From: Rhizophagus irregularis
Taxonomy: Eukaryota > Glomeromycota > Glomeromycetes > Glomerales > Glomeraceae
DNA length: 64,000 nucleotides
Assembly: GCF_026210795.1 (NCBI RefSeq)
Contig: NC_089443.1
Coordinates: 1-64,000, forward strand
Direction: 5' to 3'
Below the pieces are notes generated by a model. That model was not told where the DNA came from. It worked only from the letters and a program-made list of their open reading frames with translations, and did not search any database. Of the stretch, positions 34,190 through 44,795 are shown piece by piece (the stretch's first letter is position 1; each line of letters begins with the position of its first letter). A program made the position numbers and the translations under genes.

Positions 34190-34769
34190 CTTAAAGTATT
34201 AAAAAAATGTTGCGAAATGTTATTTTTTAATTAAACAAATATTTCGCAACATTTTACTTCAAATTATTAAAAATAACATTGCGAAAATGCTATTTTTAAT
34301 TAAATTAATGTAAAAATAACGTTTGCACAATGTTTTTACATTAAAGTATTAAAAAAAATGTTGTGAAATGTTATTTTTTAATTAAACAAACATTTCACAA
34401 CATTTTTACTTCAAATTATTAAAATAACGTTATGAAAATGCCATTTTTAATTAAATTAATGTAAAAATAACATTTACGCAATATTTTTACATTAAAGTAT
34501 TAAAAAAATGTTACAAAACGTTATTTTTAATTAAACAAACATTTCACAATATTTTTACTTCAAATTATTAAAAATAACGTTGCAAAAATGCTATTTTTAA
34601 TTAAATTAAAAAATAATGTTTTCGCAACATTTTTACATTAAATTATTAAAAAATATTGCAAAACGTTATTTTTTAATTAAATAAACGTTTTTGCAACATT
34701 TTTACTTTAAATTATTAAAAATAACATTGTAAAATATTATTTTTAATTAAATTAATGTAAAAATAATGT
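34190..34769. repeat. ~149-bp hairpin satellite, left part
   Basis: Units begin TTAAA(G/T)TATTAAAAAA at about 34193, 34342, 34492 and 34638. Within each unit, ATGTTGCGAAATGTTATTTTT pairs with a downstream AAATATTTCGCAACATTTT-like arm, and AACGTTGCAAAAATG with its own inverse, giving two imperfect hairpins per period. The array is interrupted inside a unit by the LINE and resumes at 41647. Confidence 0.9.
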
Positions 34770-35322
34770 GTTTTTCTTTAGCCGGTCTAAACAAAAACAA
34801 AAGCAAAGGTTACACAAGATGATAAATGAAGTTACACATGTAGTAATAACGAAAGGGAGAGAAAATTGCCAAGCTCTGGGCAATCTACACAAAAGTAATC
34901 AGGACAACAACACGTTCTCAACACAGCATGCGAGTGACAAACGGTCACAACAACAACAAAAAGGATACAAGGCGGGTGGTGAAGTAGAAAAGGAAAATAT
35001 ACACCCAGAAACAAATGAACCAATGGTTGAAAAGGAGGATTTTCGAAAGAATCAAGACAACATAGAAGAAGTAGTTGATTCATTCACAAGTGAAGAAAGT
35101 ATTAATGTATTTTTGGCAAGACAAAAGCTAAGATTTGTTAAAGGGAATTTGAATAAACAAGAAATGAAAGATTCAATGTTTTTAGAGTTGAACATTGCAG
35201 CACACAATATAAATGGGATTGCTAGTGTCCCGTCTATACAGAAACTTCATAACTTATTGGAATTCATTAATGAAAATAGCATCGATATTATGGCTATATC
35301 AGAAACTAATATAGACTATTGA
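34768..35322 (+). pseudogene. LINE 5' ORF: basic leader and start of APE endonuclease
   Basis: A Gln/Lys-rich, probably disordered leader of about 130 residues precedes the endonuclease start ELNIAAHNINGIASVPSIQK and MAISETNIDY. The N-x-NG and SET(N/E) motifs match the first two conserved blocks of exonuclease/endonuclease/phosphatase-fold LINE nucleases. The ATG at 34768 overlaps the target duplication by two bases, so the native start may be further in. A stop follows at 35322, and the rest of the domain is broken by stops and two MITEs. Confidence 0.75.
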
Positions 35323-35700
35323 TAGGAATATTATATAAACCAGGACATTAAGTCAAAAGTCTATTTGATAATCTTCAGTGAACGTGATCAAAAAACTAAA
35401 TGATCAGGAACGGCACTTGTGATCCATAACAGATAGATGAAGCATTATTACTCAGTAGTGCACATATCCCCATATATCATAATAGCTAAATTCCTGTTCG
35501 TACAGAAAGAAATATAGGTATAGTCAATATATGCTGCTCCTAACGATCAAGACATGAGGAAAAGTTTAATCGATGAATTGAAAATGGCTATGGAGGGACA
35601 TAACCGATCAGTTCATAACACCATAGTACTGCACATTGTATTAGACGATTTCAATGACACAATTAATAATAAAATAGATCAATTGCCCAGCACCGGACTA

Positions 35701-35872
35701 TACATGCCACCCAAATTATTTTGGACTGCCGTAATTATAAGTAAAATCCAAATTCAATTATAACATCCCAAATTATTTTGGCACTTTACATAGTAAATTA
35801 TATATAAACCGAATGAATTATGGCATCCCAAATTATAATTATGGTATCCTAAAATAATTTGGGCAGCATGTA
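35701..35872. mobile_element. TACATGC MITE, copy A
   Basis: A 172-bp element with TA duplication (35699-35700 and 35873-35874). The ends are TACATGCCACCCAAATTATT and, inverted, TACATGCTGCCCAAATTATT. Internal inverted CCAAATTATTTTGG blocks are present. Copy B at 36326 is the same element in opposite orientation and nearly identical. Confidence 0.9.
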
Positions 35873-36325
35873 TACACCAGACAACCAGGATCTCAATTTC
35901 TAATACAATTATTGCAGTTAGGTCTCTATGATGTGTGCCGAGTTCTCTATCCAGATGCAGAGTTATTCACACATGAGAAATGGAATAAAAACAAAAATAG
36001 ATCAGCTCCTATCTCAAAATTAAGGATTGATCAAATCTGAATCACACATGAACCCGATGTGATTCCAGTAGAATTTTTGGTGCACTCATCACAGATGGTC
36101 ACAAACAGTCACCATAGTATTATATCAACAACGCTAAATATATCAGGATTCATTAGAAACAATTTCTGGCATTGTGTCCCAGATCAATTACAGGATCCAG
36201 ATTTACATCAAGATAAACGTATAGTAAATATCAGTAAAATAACCAATGTGCAATGGGAAAATTTTACCGAAACACTAGATAGGAAAATAGAAGCATGGGA
36301 CTTCCAACAACTAATAGAGAGAGTA

Positions 36326-36498
36326 TACATGCTGCCCAAATTATTTTGGGATGCCATAATTATAATTTGGGATGTCGTAATTCATTCAATTTATATATAA
36401 TTTACTATGTAAAGTGCCAAAATAATTTGGGATGTCATAATTGAATTTGGGATTTTACTTATAATTACGGCAGTCCAAAATAATTTGGGTGGCATGTA
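36326..36498. mobile_element. TACATGC MITE, copy B (inverted to A)
   Basis: A 173-bp element with TA duplication (36324-36325 and 36499-36500). Its reverse complement matches copy A along the whole length, differing at few positions. It interrupts LINE linker sequence: RKIEAWDFQQLIERV is coded just before it and LWDNIISAISIAMNIKLP resumes after it. Confidence 0.9.
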
Positions 36499-37243
36499 TA
36501 AGAGAGAGTTAATTATGAAATACAATTAGGGGACGAAAAGAGTACTGATGGAAAAGAAATAAAATGTAGATTTAATGAGCTTTGGGATAATATTATAAGT
36601 GCTATATCTATAGCGATGAATATAAAACTTCCCATGAAATTAGTTAAATATCCAGGAAGTCGCAATACAAGATATAAGTTAACATTTGCAGATAAAACTA
36701 TGCGACATACTACTAAATTGGGAAGTTTAATTAGAAAAATCTGTAAAGATAAGGACTTTATTGCCGCCAAAGATGCACACTGGATAGATTATTGGCTGAA
36801 TAGAATAAATTTAATAAATATAATGATGATTATAAAAGGAAAGAATACGATAAATTCATAGATAAGTATGAGGAAATTATTATTCCTACACACAGCCTTT
36901 TTAGTGACACATGGATTAATATTGTTAAAGATGTAGTTAAAAAAAGAGTTAAAATAAACAAAAATTATTTACAAGCACAATGTTTAAGCAAGATCCAAGA
37001 TAGCATAGAAAAACGTTGCAACATTATACACTCGGATATTCCTAAGTGGTTACTTTCTATACAAGATGTTATTAAGGAACACATTATTATTGATCGAGTA
37101 GTAATATCCAGCGAGAATGAAAGTGTTAGACTAGCGCTTGATCCTAATACAATTAGAACCTATGCAAAAGATACTTTTGCAGGAATTTTACGAAAACGCA
37201 ACACTAAATCGATAGAGCAAGACGTTTTCTGGAGCAATATATA

Positions 37244-37415
37244 CAGTCAAACCTTGATATAGCGAACTCTTGATATAGTGAATTTTTCAGACAACTATAA
37301 TAAATTTCCCCTTGCTATAATGAATTAACCAATCAAATCTCTTAAAATCTTCACTATAGCCCTATAGCGAAGTTGAGGTCTGGAACCTAGGGTTCGTTAT
37401 AACAAGAGTTGTCTG
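37244..37415. mobile_element. pogo/Tigger-like MITE inside the LINE
   Basis: A 172-bp element with TA duplication (37242-37243 and 37416-37417). The left end is CAGTCAAACCTTGATATAGC and the inverted right end CAGACAACTCTTGTTATAAC, both followed by GAAC. It shares the CAGTC/TATA(A/G)CGAAC termini of the element at 3045-3465 but is less than half its length. It sits upstream of the RT core, so it inserted after the LINE. Confidence 0.85.
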
Positions 37416-37429
37416 TATAGGCCAAATGG

Positions 37430-38650
37430 TGAATTTACTGAGTGTATGGCTAATTTAATGTATGAGATAACATTAGAAGAATGGTAGCAAACACTTGAAC
37501 AGATGAATACAAACTCAGCGCCAGGTCCTTCAGGGCATTGGATATACTATAATCAAACACATTTCAGACAAATCCAGCTTCATCATATTAAAGATCATAA
37601 ATTTGTCCCTGAAAATAGGAGTTGTGCCAGACCAGTGGAAACAGTCACTTATTCATCCGATTCCAAAACCACAAAAATTTGATTATATTTTGGCCAACAT
37701 GCGTCCTATAGCATTGCTAGATAATATCAGGAAATCTGTCACCAAATTATTGACAAACCGATTAAGTACAATTTTGACACATAATAAAGTTTTACGCAGA
37801 TTGAATTTTTGCGGTCTTAAGGGAGAAGACACAGCAATACCGTTACATTTAATGAATGATATAATTGAAGATGCAAGGGAAAATGGAAAAGAACTCTGGG
37901 TGGTAACCTAAGATATGATGAAAGCATATGATTCAGTTAGGCTTAGAGAGTTTACAGCTTGCACTAAGAAGGTTATTAAAAAATTTATTTTATGGATTAC
38001 AGGATTATTCAAAGATAGACAAATGAGCGTAATTACAGCATTTGGCCCTAGTCCAACCTTCATAGGGGAAGATGGTATTGACCAGGGTGATGCAATTTCA
38101 CCTTTACTCTGAAAAATTTTTTACAATCATTTATTTGCTTGTAGCTATTCAACAAGCATGCAATCAACAACAAGGATATGAAATGGTAAACACTTGGCCA
38201 GTGGATATTCAGGATCGTTCAACATGGCAACAATATAGACTAAGGGTACCGATTATAGCCTATATGGATGATACGAGTTATTTGATTAGTTCAGGGGATA
38301 AAATTCAGGCATCAATTAATATAATCACACAATTCTATCATTTCCATGATGTAGATATAAATGGGAAAAAGTCTGAGCTGATGGTAATAAATCCTAAAGT
38401 GCCTAGAGATGAATTATATATCACTATTGGACGTGACAACTCAAAGGTCCAAGCCACAGATAAAGAGATACGGTATTTAGGAAGTTATTTTTCTTCTTCT
38501 AATTTAAGGAAAAGATCAATCAAAAGAATCAAGGATATAATTGAAAAATTTTTGAATCCTATTAGAAGAAAACGTATTACAGTAGGACATATTGCATATC
38601 TTATTAATCATATTCTTATCCCAAGAGTGGTATATGTAGCCTAATTAATG
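37430..38650 (+). pseudogene. LINE reverse transcriptase, YMDD intact but reading frame broken
   Basis: RT blocks in order: NTNSAPGPSG upstream (about 37510), VPDQWKQSLIHPIPKP, MRPIALLDNIRKSVTKLL, DMMKAYDSVRLREF (the FDS-type first aspartate), GIDQGDAISPLL, then VPIIAYMDDTSYLISSGDK with the YMDD box near 38265. A TAA at 37909 splits the VVT/DMMKAYDS segment, a TGA near 38110 follows SPLL, and a shift just after moves to another frame. Catalytic residues remain but a full protein cannot be made. Confidence 0.88.
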
Positions 38651-38781
38651 ACATTATCAGAAAATGAATGGAATCTTTTGTTTACTCCAGTGATTAAATT
38701 AGTTAAGCAGATATGTAGGTTGCCTAAAAGTTATCCAACATCAGCAATATATCATCGATATATTTTAGGAATTAATAATCC

Positions 38782-39261
38782 ATGTGTGCAAATCAGATCA
38801 ATACCTTTTTATATCTAATAAATAGTAATTCACCGGCATCTAGTTCTATAATGATAAGATGTAGAACTGCACAGTTGCATTTGGTTATACATGACAATAT
38901 TTTTGAACATGAATCAGGATCATTATTTCTAGAACATCAAGAAGCAAAATCTAATCTAAGTCTACATAATATTATTATAGCCCAAAAATTAAACATTATC
39001 ATACAACAAGATTACATAAATAGGTCTACATGGACTATTAGTAATGGAAATATGCCTATTAGAGAAATATTTATAACACATAGATGCCTCAATTTATTAC
39101 GAAAAATTGGAACTTCAAATTCATACCCACTTATTTATGCTAGCCAATTGATGTTACCTTCTCGGACATACTATGAGTTGGACATGTTATTGTTTCATTG
39201 CAGGGCTATCAGCAAAAGGACGCATAGCCAAATGGTTTCAATTATTAACCCGATAGATTAA
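38782..39261 (+). pseudogene. LINE linker between RT and RNase H
   Basis: A 159-codon frame (MCANQINTFLYLINSNSPAS...) between the RT thumb and RNase H, Ile/Asn-rich with no separate domain. It continues past a stop to about 39690 with several further stops. Assigned by position only. Confidence 0.6.
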
Positions 39262-39699
39262 TGGAATATCAGCACCAGAAATGCCTAAACATTCCTTATT
39301 CAACTTTTTAAATAATATATTACAACTAGTATCAGAAGACAAGCGAAAACACCCATATGTTATAATAAAAGATAAAAACAATGAAATCTCAGTAGGATTT
39401 GTTAAGAAAAGAACATAGATAAAGAAAAATGAGGAAAAAATTGAATGTTTAATTATAGAAGTTTGTAATATTGAAATATGTTCAGATAATTCTCAAAAAG
39501 CAATTATTCAGAAACAGGAATGTCCCAAGATGATTATAATAACCCAACATAATGCATTAGTATTACCAATTTTTATTCATTTATCAACAGGTGCAATTAC
39601 ACATATCGACTGGTATTATATAGTGGAATTGTTAAATAGAATTAAAAATATTTCAGCAAATAGTGATATACAACAATTGGAAAAACACCTATAATTAAT

Positions 39700-41155
39700 T
39701 TGAATGGAGATAATTTAGGTCTATGGATCAATCGACGAATCGAACAAGATACACTTAAACAAGAACTTACAAATATAAGACATCAATTAAAGTCATTGAA
39801 AAACATTGAATATTATACAGATGGATCACTAGCTAATCAAACTATAGATAATAATGACCTTTTACGTAGAGCAGATAATACTACTGTAGATTTAGGGGCA
39901 GCATTCTATACAAGTAATGAATTAGGAGAATTTTCAGTATATTCATGTTTATCTTTATGGCCATCATCAACCAGGGTAGAAATAGTAGCTATTTTCTTGG
40001 CATTGTTGACAGCACCAGAAAATTCTAATGTAACTATTTATACAGACAGCTTAGGTGCTATTAATTCAATTAATTCAGCTTTTAATTCAACAACTAGAAC
40101 ATGGCTTAAAAAGACCAATAATCTAATCATTATTAAAATAATTATGCTGATCAGAGAAGCATCTATAAATTTAAAGTTGGTTAAAATAAAGGGTCATAGT
40201 GGCATAATAGGCAATGATATAGCTAATAAATTAGCAAAGAAAGAACGATGTGGAAATAATTTATTCAGGAATAATGTAGATTTTATTAATAATATATTAT
40301 CTTATTTTTCTGTTTTTATAGATAAACCTATTGAAGTTAATATTAGAAGATTTATTTTGAAAATATTAGCTACAGGTGAAGCTACTGAATGGTCATTGTT
40401 AAAAAATAATCAGAAATTATGTTATGGAGATGTTAATCAGATAAACTGGAAAATTACTTGGCTTATTTTCCATTATTGCAAGGGGTTTTCACTGCAATAG
40501 TATGAGAATCAACTATTTATGGACTTTTATAGCAAAATTATTTCATAAAATCCTTCCATTAGGATCAATTTTAGCAATAAGAAAACCAAAACTCTATAAG
40601 GAAATGAAATGTATTATAAAATGTAATAAGAAAGAAAATTGGAACCATTTATTTGAATGTCAGGCATATGAGATAGCTTGGCAAAAAATATTGGAAATTA
40701 CAACAAAAGAATCTATAATTATATGTTTGAAACAAAAACAAATTAGATGTCAAGGTGAAGATTTTATTAGAAAAGTATTACAAAACATATTAGGAATTAC
40801 AGCAAAGTCAGAAAAATTTCAAAAGTTCCAACATTTGGCATTAGAAGTAAAAGTTGAAACTTGTCTATCAATAAGATTACAAAAAGACTTCAAGATATCT
40901 CTTGCTGAGGCACAGACACTTATGGCCAACATTTTAATTCGATTCATTCTAGCATTTAAAGAATTAATATGGAAACCAAGATGTGAACAAGTTATTTTAT
41001 GGGAAAAAAGAGAAGGTATTTCTCGAACAGATAAAATTACTTCAGAATCCAAAGCAAAGGACAATTCAAATCAACTTTCAGAATTCAAAGTAAAGGACAA
41101 TTCAAATCAACTTACAAATAAAGTTAAAGATTTACAAATGGGAAAAGTAGATTGA
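39700..41155 (+). pseudogene. LINE RNase H domain and C-terminal zinc finger
   Basis: RNase H: YYTDGSLANQ (first Asp), LGAAFYTS, STRVEIVAIFLALLTA (Glu), VTIYTDSLGAINSIN (second Asp) and LVKIKGHSGIIGNDIANKLA (His and last Asp), so all catalytic residues are present. A TAG at 40498 ends this frame, and the C-terminal part continues in another frame from 40502. It contains a finger, CIIKCNKKENWNHLFEC, followed by a conserved FKELIWKPRCEQVILWEKRE tail. The same tail type occurs in the remnant at 49.5-50.2 kb. Confidence 0.88.
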
Positions 41156-41646
41156 TTACAAAAATCAGTCTCTTTGGTAAAGAAATCTATGGATACCTTT
41201 GTAAGGAAATACATATGTGAGAATTGGATTCCAATAAAAAAGAAAGTTGATAAGATTACATTATATATGAGCAAAAAATTATTGGATTAATAGATACAAA
41301 AATAATATTTTTATTCTTTTCTTATTTATATTTATTTTTATTTATAATTTTAGACATATAATTTATTAATTATTGTTAATTTTATTTTTAATTTTAATTT
41401 TGTTTTTGTTTTTCTTTTAATGTTTTATTTTTGTTTATACTTTTAGATTATGGTATATTATTTTGCTATGCTTTTTGATTACTTTTATTCTTAATTTTAA
41501 TTTTATTGGTAATATAATATCTAATGGTTGATCGGACTGGCCTGGAGCTGAAAGTATCATTCATAGAATATTTGTGATTATTATGTAGTCCAAATATATT
41601 CTAATAAAATGGTACATAATTCAATATTTAAAAAAAAAAAAAAAAA
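41156..41646 (+). other. LINE 3' untranslated region and poly-A tail
   Basis: Non-coding, T-rich, ending in GGTACATAATTCAATATTT and an A-run immediately before the target-site duplication. This is the expected product of target-primed reverse transcription. Confidence 0.8.
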
Positions 41647-42177
41647 ATGTAAAAATAATGTTTTTGCAATGTTTTTACATTAAATTATTAAAAAATATTG
41701 CGAAATATTATTTTTAATTAAATAAATATTTTCACAATATTTTTACTTCAAATTATTAAAAATAACGTTGCAAAAATGCTATTTTTAATTAAATTAATGT
41801 AAAAATAACATTTTTGCAATGTTTTTACATTAAATTATTAAAAAAATGATGTGAAACATTATTTTTTAATTAAATAAACATTTTTGCAATGTTCTTACTT
41901 CAAATATTAAAAATAACGTTACGAAATATTATTTTTAATTAAATTAATGTAAAAATAATGTTTTCGTAACGTTTTTACATTAAAATTATTAAAAAATGTT
42001 GCAAAATGTTATTTTTAATTAAATTAATGTAAAAATAACATTTGTGCAATGTTTTTACATTAAAATTATTAAAAAGAACGTTGCAAAACATTATTTTTTA
42101 ATTAAATAAACATTTTCGTAATGTTCTTTATTAAATATTGAAAAAAATATTGTGAAAACATTTTGCAATGTTTTTTA
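41647..42177. repeat. ~149-bp hairpin satellite, right part
   Basis: Resumes with the duplicated target sequence and continues with units at about 41679, 41830 and 41980 showing the same inverted arms (GTTGC.AAA.TG and its inverse). Later units are shorter and more diverged. It passes directly into the palindromic block at 42178. Confidence 0.9.
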
Positions 42178-42390
42178 TATAATAGCTTGTTTGGCTTGTA
42201 AATCAGCTCGAGATTTTTGAGCTAAGTTTGTTACAGGCTCAAGTTTTTTGAGCTGAGCCTAATAACTGGCTCAAGCTCTTTCAAGCTGGCTTGTAAACTA
42301 CCAAACCAATTTAATCATGGCTTGGCTTTAGTTGGCTCAGCTTGAAAAGCTTGAGCTAGCTCATGAGCTGGCTCGGCTTATGTAGAGTAC
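42178..42390. repeat. GAGCTC/TGAGCC palindromic block, uninterrupted copy
   Basis: Self-complementary runs of GGCTCAAG, GAGCTGAGCC and CATGAGC. It aligns across both flanks of the hAT at 12087-14280, and GTTACAGG at 42230-42237 is where that hAT's GTTACAAC duplication falls. In both places the block follows hairpin-satellite sequence, so satellite plus block may be one composite repeat family. Confidence 0.85.
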
Positions 42391-44795
42391 TAGTTTCAAA
42401 TAACTAAAAAAGATATAAAAATACATTAGATATATCAAATAAAATGAAAAATAACAAATATGAATATAGCTTACATTAGCTGTTTGGACACATTTATTAC
42501 TGTTTTGTGACATTTCTTTAATATACTTTAAAAAAAGAAAAATGAAATAATTTGTAAAACTAAAATGTGAAAAGTTCATTTAATAGTCTAAATGAAAATT
42601 TAATTTTGTAAAGTCAGAATGTAAACTAAAAACATGTAAAAGTTTTAACTAAAACAATAAAAGTTTATTTAAACTTATTCGAACGCAACTAAAATAATAA
42701 AAGCTTATTTAAACTTATTTGAATACGTAAAAGTTTTAACTAAAATAATAAAAGCTTATTTTATAAAAATCAGACATGATCTTTGAAGTCTTAACTATAA
42801 TATATAATTAAAGGCTATTAAATTTATAAAATAAATTATTTGTAAATATCAAATTTACATTGAAATTATATTATACAAATATCAGAAATTATACTATATA
42901 TATATCGGAAATACATTGTGCATTTATCAGAATGCTGATACTTCCTAATATGTTTAATAAAAATATCTGATATAAATATTACCAATCTGCTTGAATTTCA
43001 TTCAAATCGGAATCAATAGGACTATCAGATATATAAAATTTGTTCTGATAACTCTTTATCTGACCAGTGTGTGTTTTAATAATCTTTATGGTTTTAATCA
43101 TTCCATTTCATTCAATTAGCTGGGAATATCAACAATAATAATGGTATTTATAGTGATATTAATGAACAAGCATTGGATTTAACAGAGACTGGCAAGTATA
43201 ACCTTTATGGTAATCGGGATGGACCAGTTAATTCAAACTATTGATATATTAATTTAAGGAAATGATGTTTTAGTTTATATTATTATTGTATTAATAAATA
43301 TTACAAAAAATTCACATATGGTACACATACTGTATGTATAAAATGTATGAGAAATGGTGCTTTGATATATATTAATATATACAATCTCATAAATCCATTG
43401 TATTTTTATATTTTATCAATTACCTATGGTACAATTTCACAAAACCCTGTTTAAATAGATAGATTAAAAGTTGACGTATCTTATGAGCCAATTTTAAAAT
43501 TGTTTGATGATGAGATTCAACAAAGAAAAAATGAAAATCTAACAAGTGTATCCAGAAACTTAAATATCTAAAAGGTAATATAACATCCATTTATATCAAA
43601 TGTTAAAATGAAATTATATGTTTATTAACTTGTACATTTCACGTAAACTTTAAATACAAAAAATAAACTTAACTAGGTAAAGGAGTTATTCGTAATTGTC
43701 TTTCTTATTTTGGAGAATATATTGTGTCCAAGAAATTTCTAAATATGTTAACACTACGTCATTACCATTTTATTTGTAGTCATTCTGATGTTATACCGAA
43801 ATTATTGTACAATAAGTTTGAGCATTTAATTTATGATCATTAATTTGTAATTACAAATTCTCAACTACGAGACCATGATCTGAAGTCACAATTGCTATAG
43901 TGAAACTGCGTGTATATACATAGTGCAAAAATTGTATGAACACATAAATTATATTATTAATAATACTACTATTACTAGTGTCTTATTCCCTGCACTTAAA
44001 CGAATCACTTTGGAATTCCATCTAAAACTGGAGATTAAGAACTTCATTCCTAAAGAATTTTGTAACATATGTTATTTTTTGGAAATATATAATTCATGTC
44101 TACAAAAAAAATATGTATGATTTTCTGGATACCACACCCCCTCGAAGAGGTGAACGAAGAAAAATAGGGGTCTCTATCAAAGAAGCGGTTTACTTTTCAC
44201 TTCAATAATAGTAAGTATTTATTGATTCAATAGTTAGTTGGGTATGTGTCCAAGAAATTTTCAAATACGCTAACATTATGTCTATTATTCTATGCCAAAA
44301 GCAAGAAGCGAAAAAATAATTAACATACTTTTATTGCAAAACAGAAATAACCAAAGGAGGACCACCAGCTAATGACCACTAGTACTACAATTTTGGCATT
44401 CAACATAGAAAGAAGATAATATATTGGGAGAAGTGGGTATAAATTGATGTTGGAAGGAAACAAAGTATTATTGAGAAATCTGTTTGTTATATTTGATGAT
44501 AGGAAGAAAATAATTGTAAATGCTCATGCAAGTAAACAAAAAAACCCCCAATAATTATAAGCACAACCATAATTTAATGCAAATGTACATAACATTTTAT
44601 ACTTTACACATAATTCAATTTAAAATTAATACTTGTGCATTAAATTTATTATAGCAATAAAACTAATCATTCTTACATTAAAAGATTTTTTTTTTTGTTA
44701 TACTTTAAAACGTTGATATAAAGCCTAAAGCAAACATAACACCTACAAGAAGACTAAAAAGCTTGATTCTTTCAGAGCATATCCCTAATTTTCGA
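42391..44795. other. AT-rich region with degraded sequence
   Basis: No gene can be supported. GTGTCCAAGAAATTT(C/T)(T/C)AAAT is present near 43726 and again near 44247, and TAAAATAATAAAAGCTTATT near 42690 and 42733. Short frames such as 43923-44120 are unrecognised and probably relics. Confidence 0.5.

Larger units (their letters stand above)
34770..41646 (+). mobile_element. Non-LTR retrotransposon (LINE), near full length, inactive
   Basis: Bounded by the 15-bp target duplication ATGTAAAAATAATGT (34755-34769 and 41647-41661), with a poly-A tail just before the right copy (41630-41646). Gene order is 5' ORF with the start of an apurinic-type endonuclease, reverse transcriptase, RNase H and a C-terminal Cys/His finger, i.e. 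an APE-RT-RNaseH element of the I/Tad-like group. It contains three nested MITEs (35701, 36326 and 37244). Stops and shifts throughout coding regions make it inactive. The intact target duplication and tail show the insertion is complete at both ends. Confidence 0.93.
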
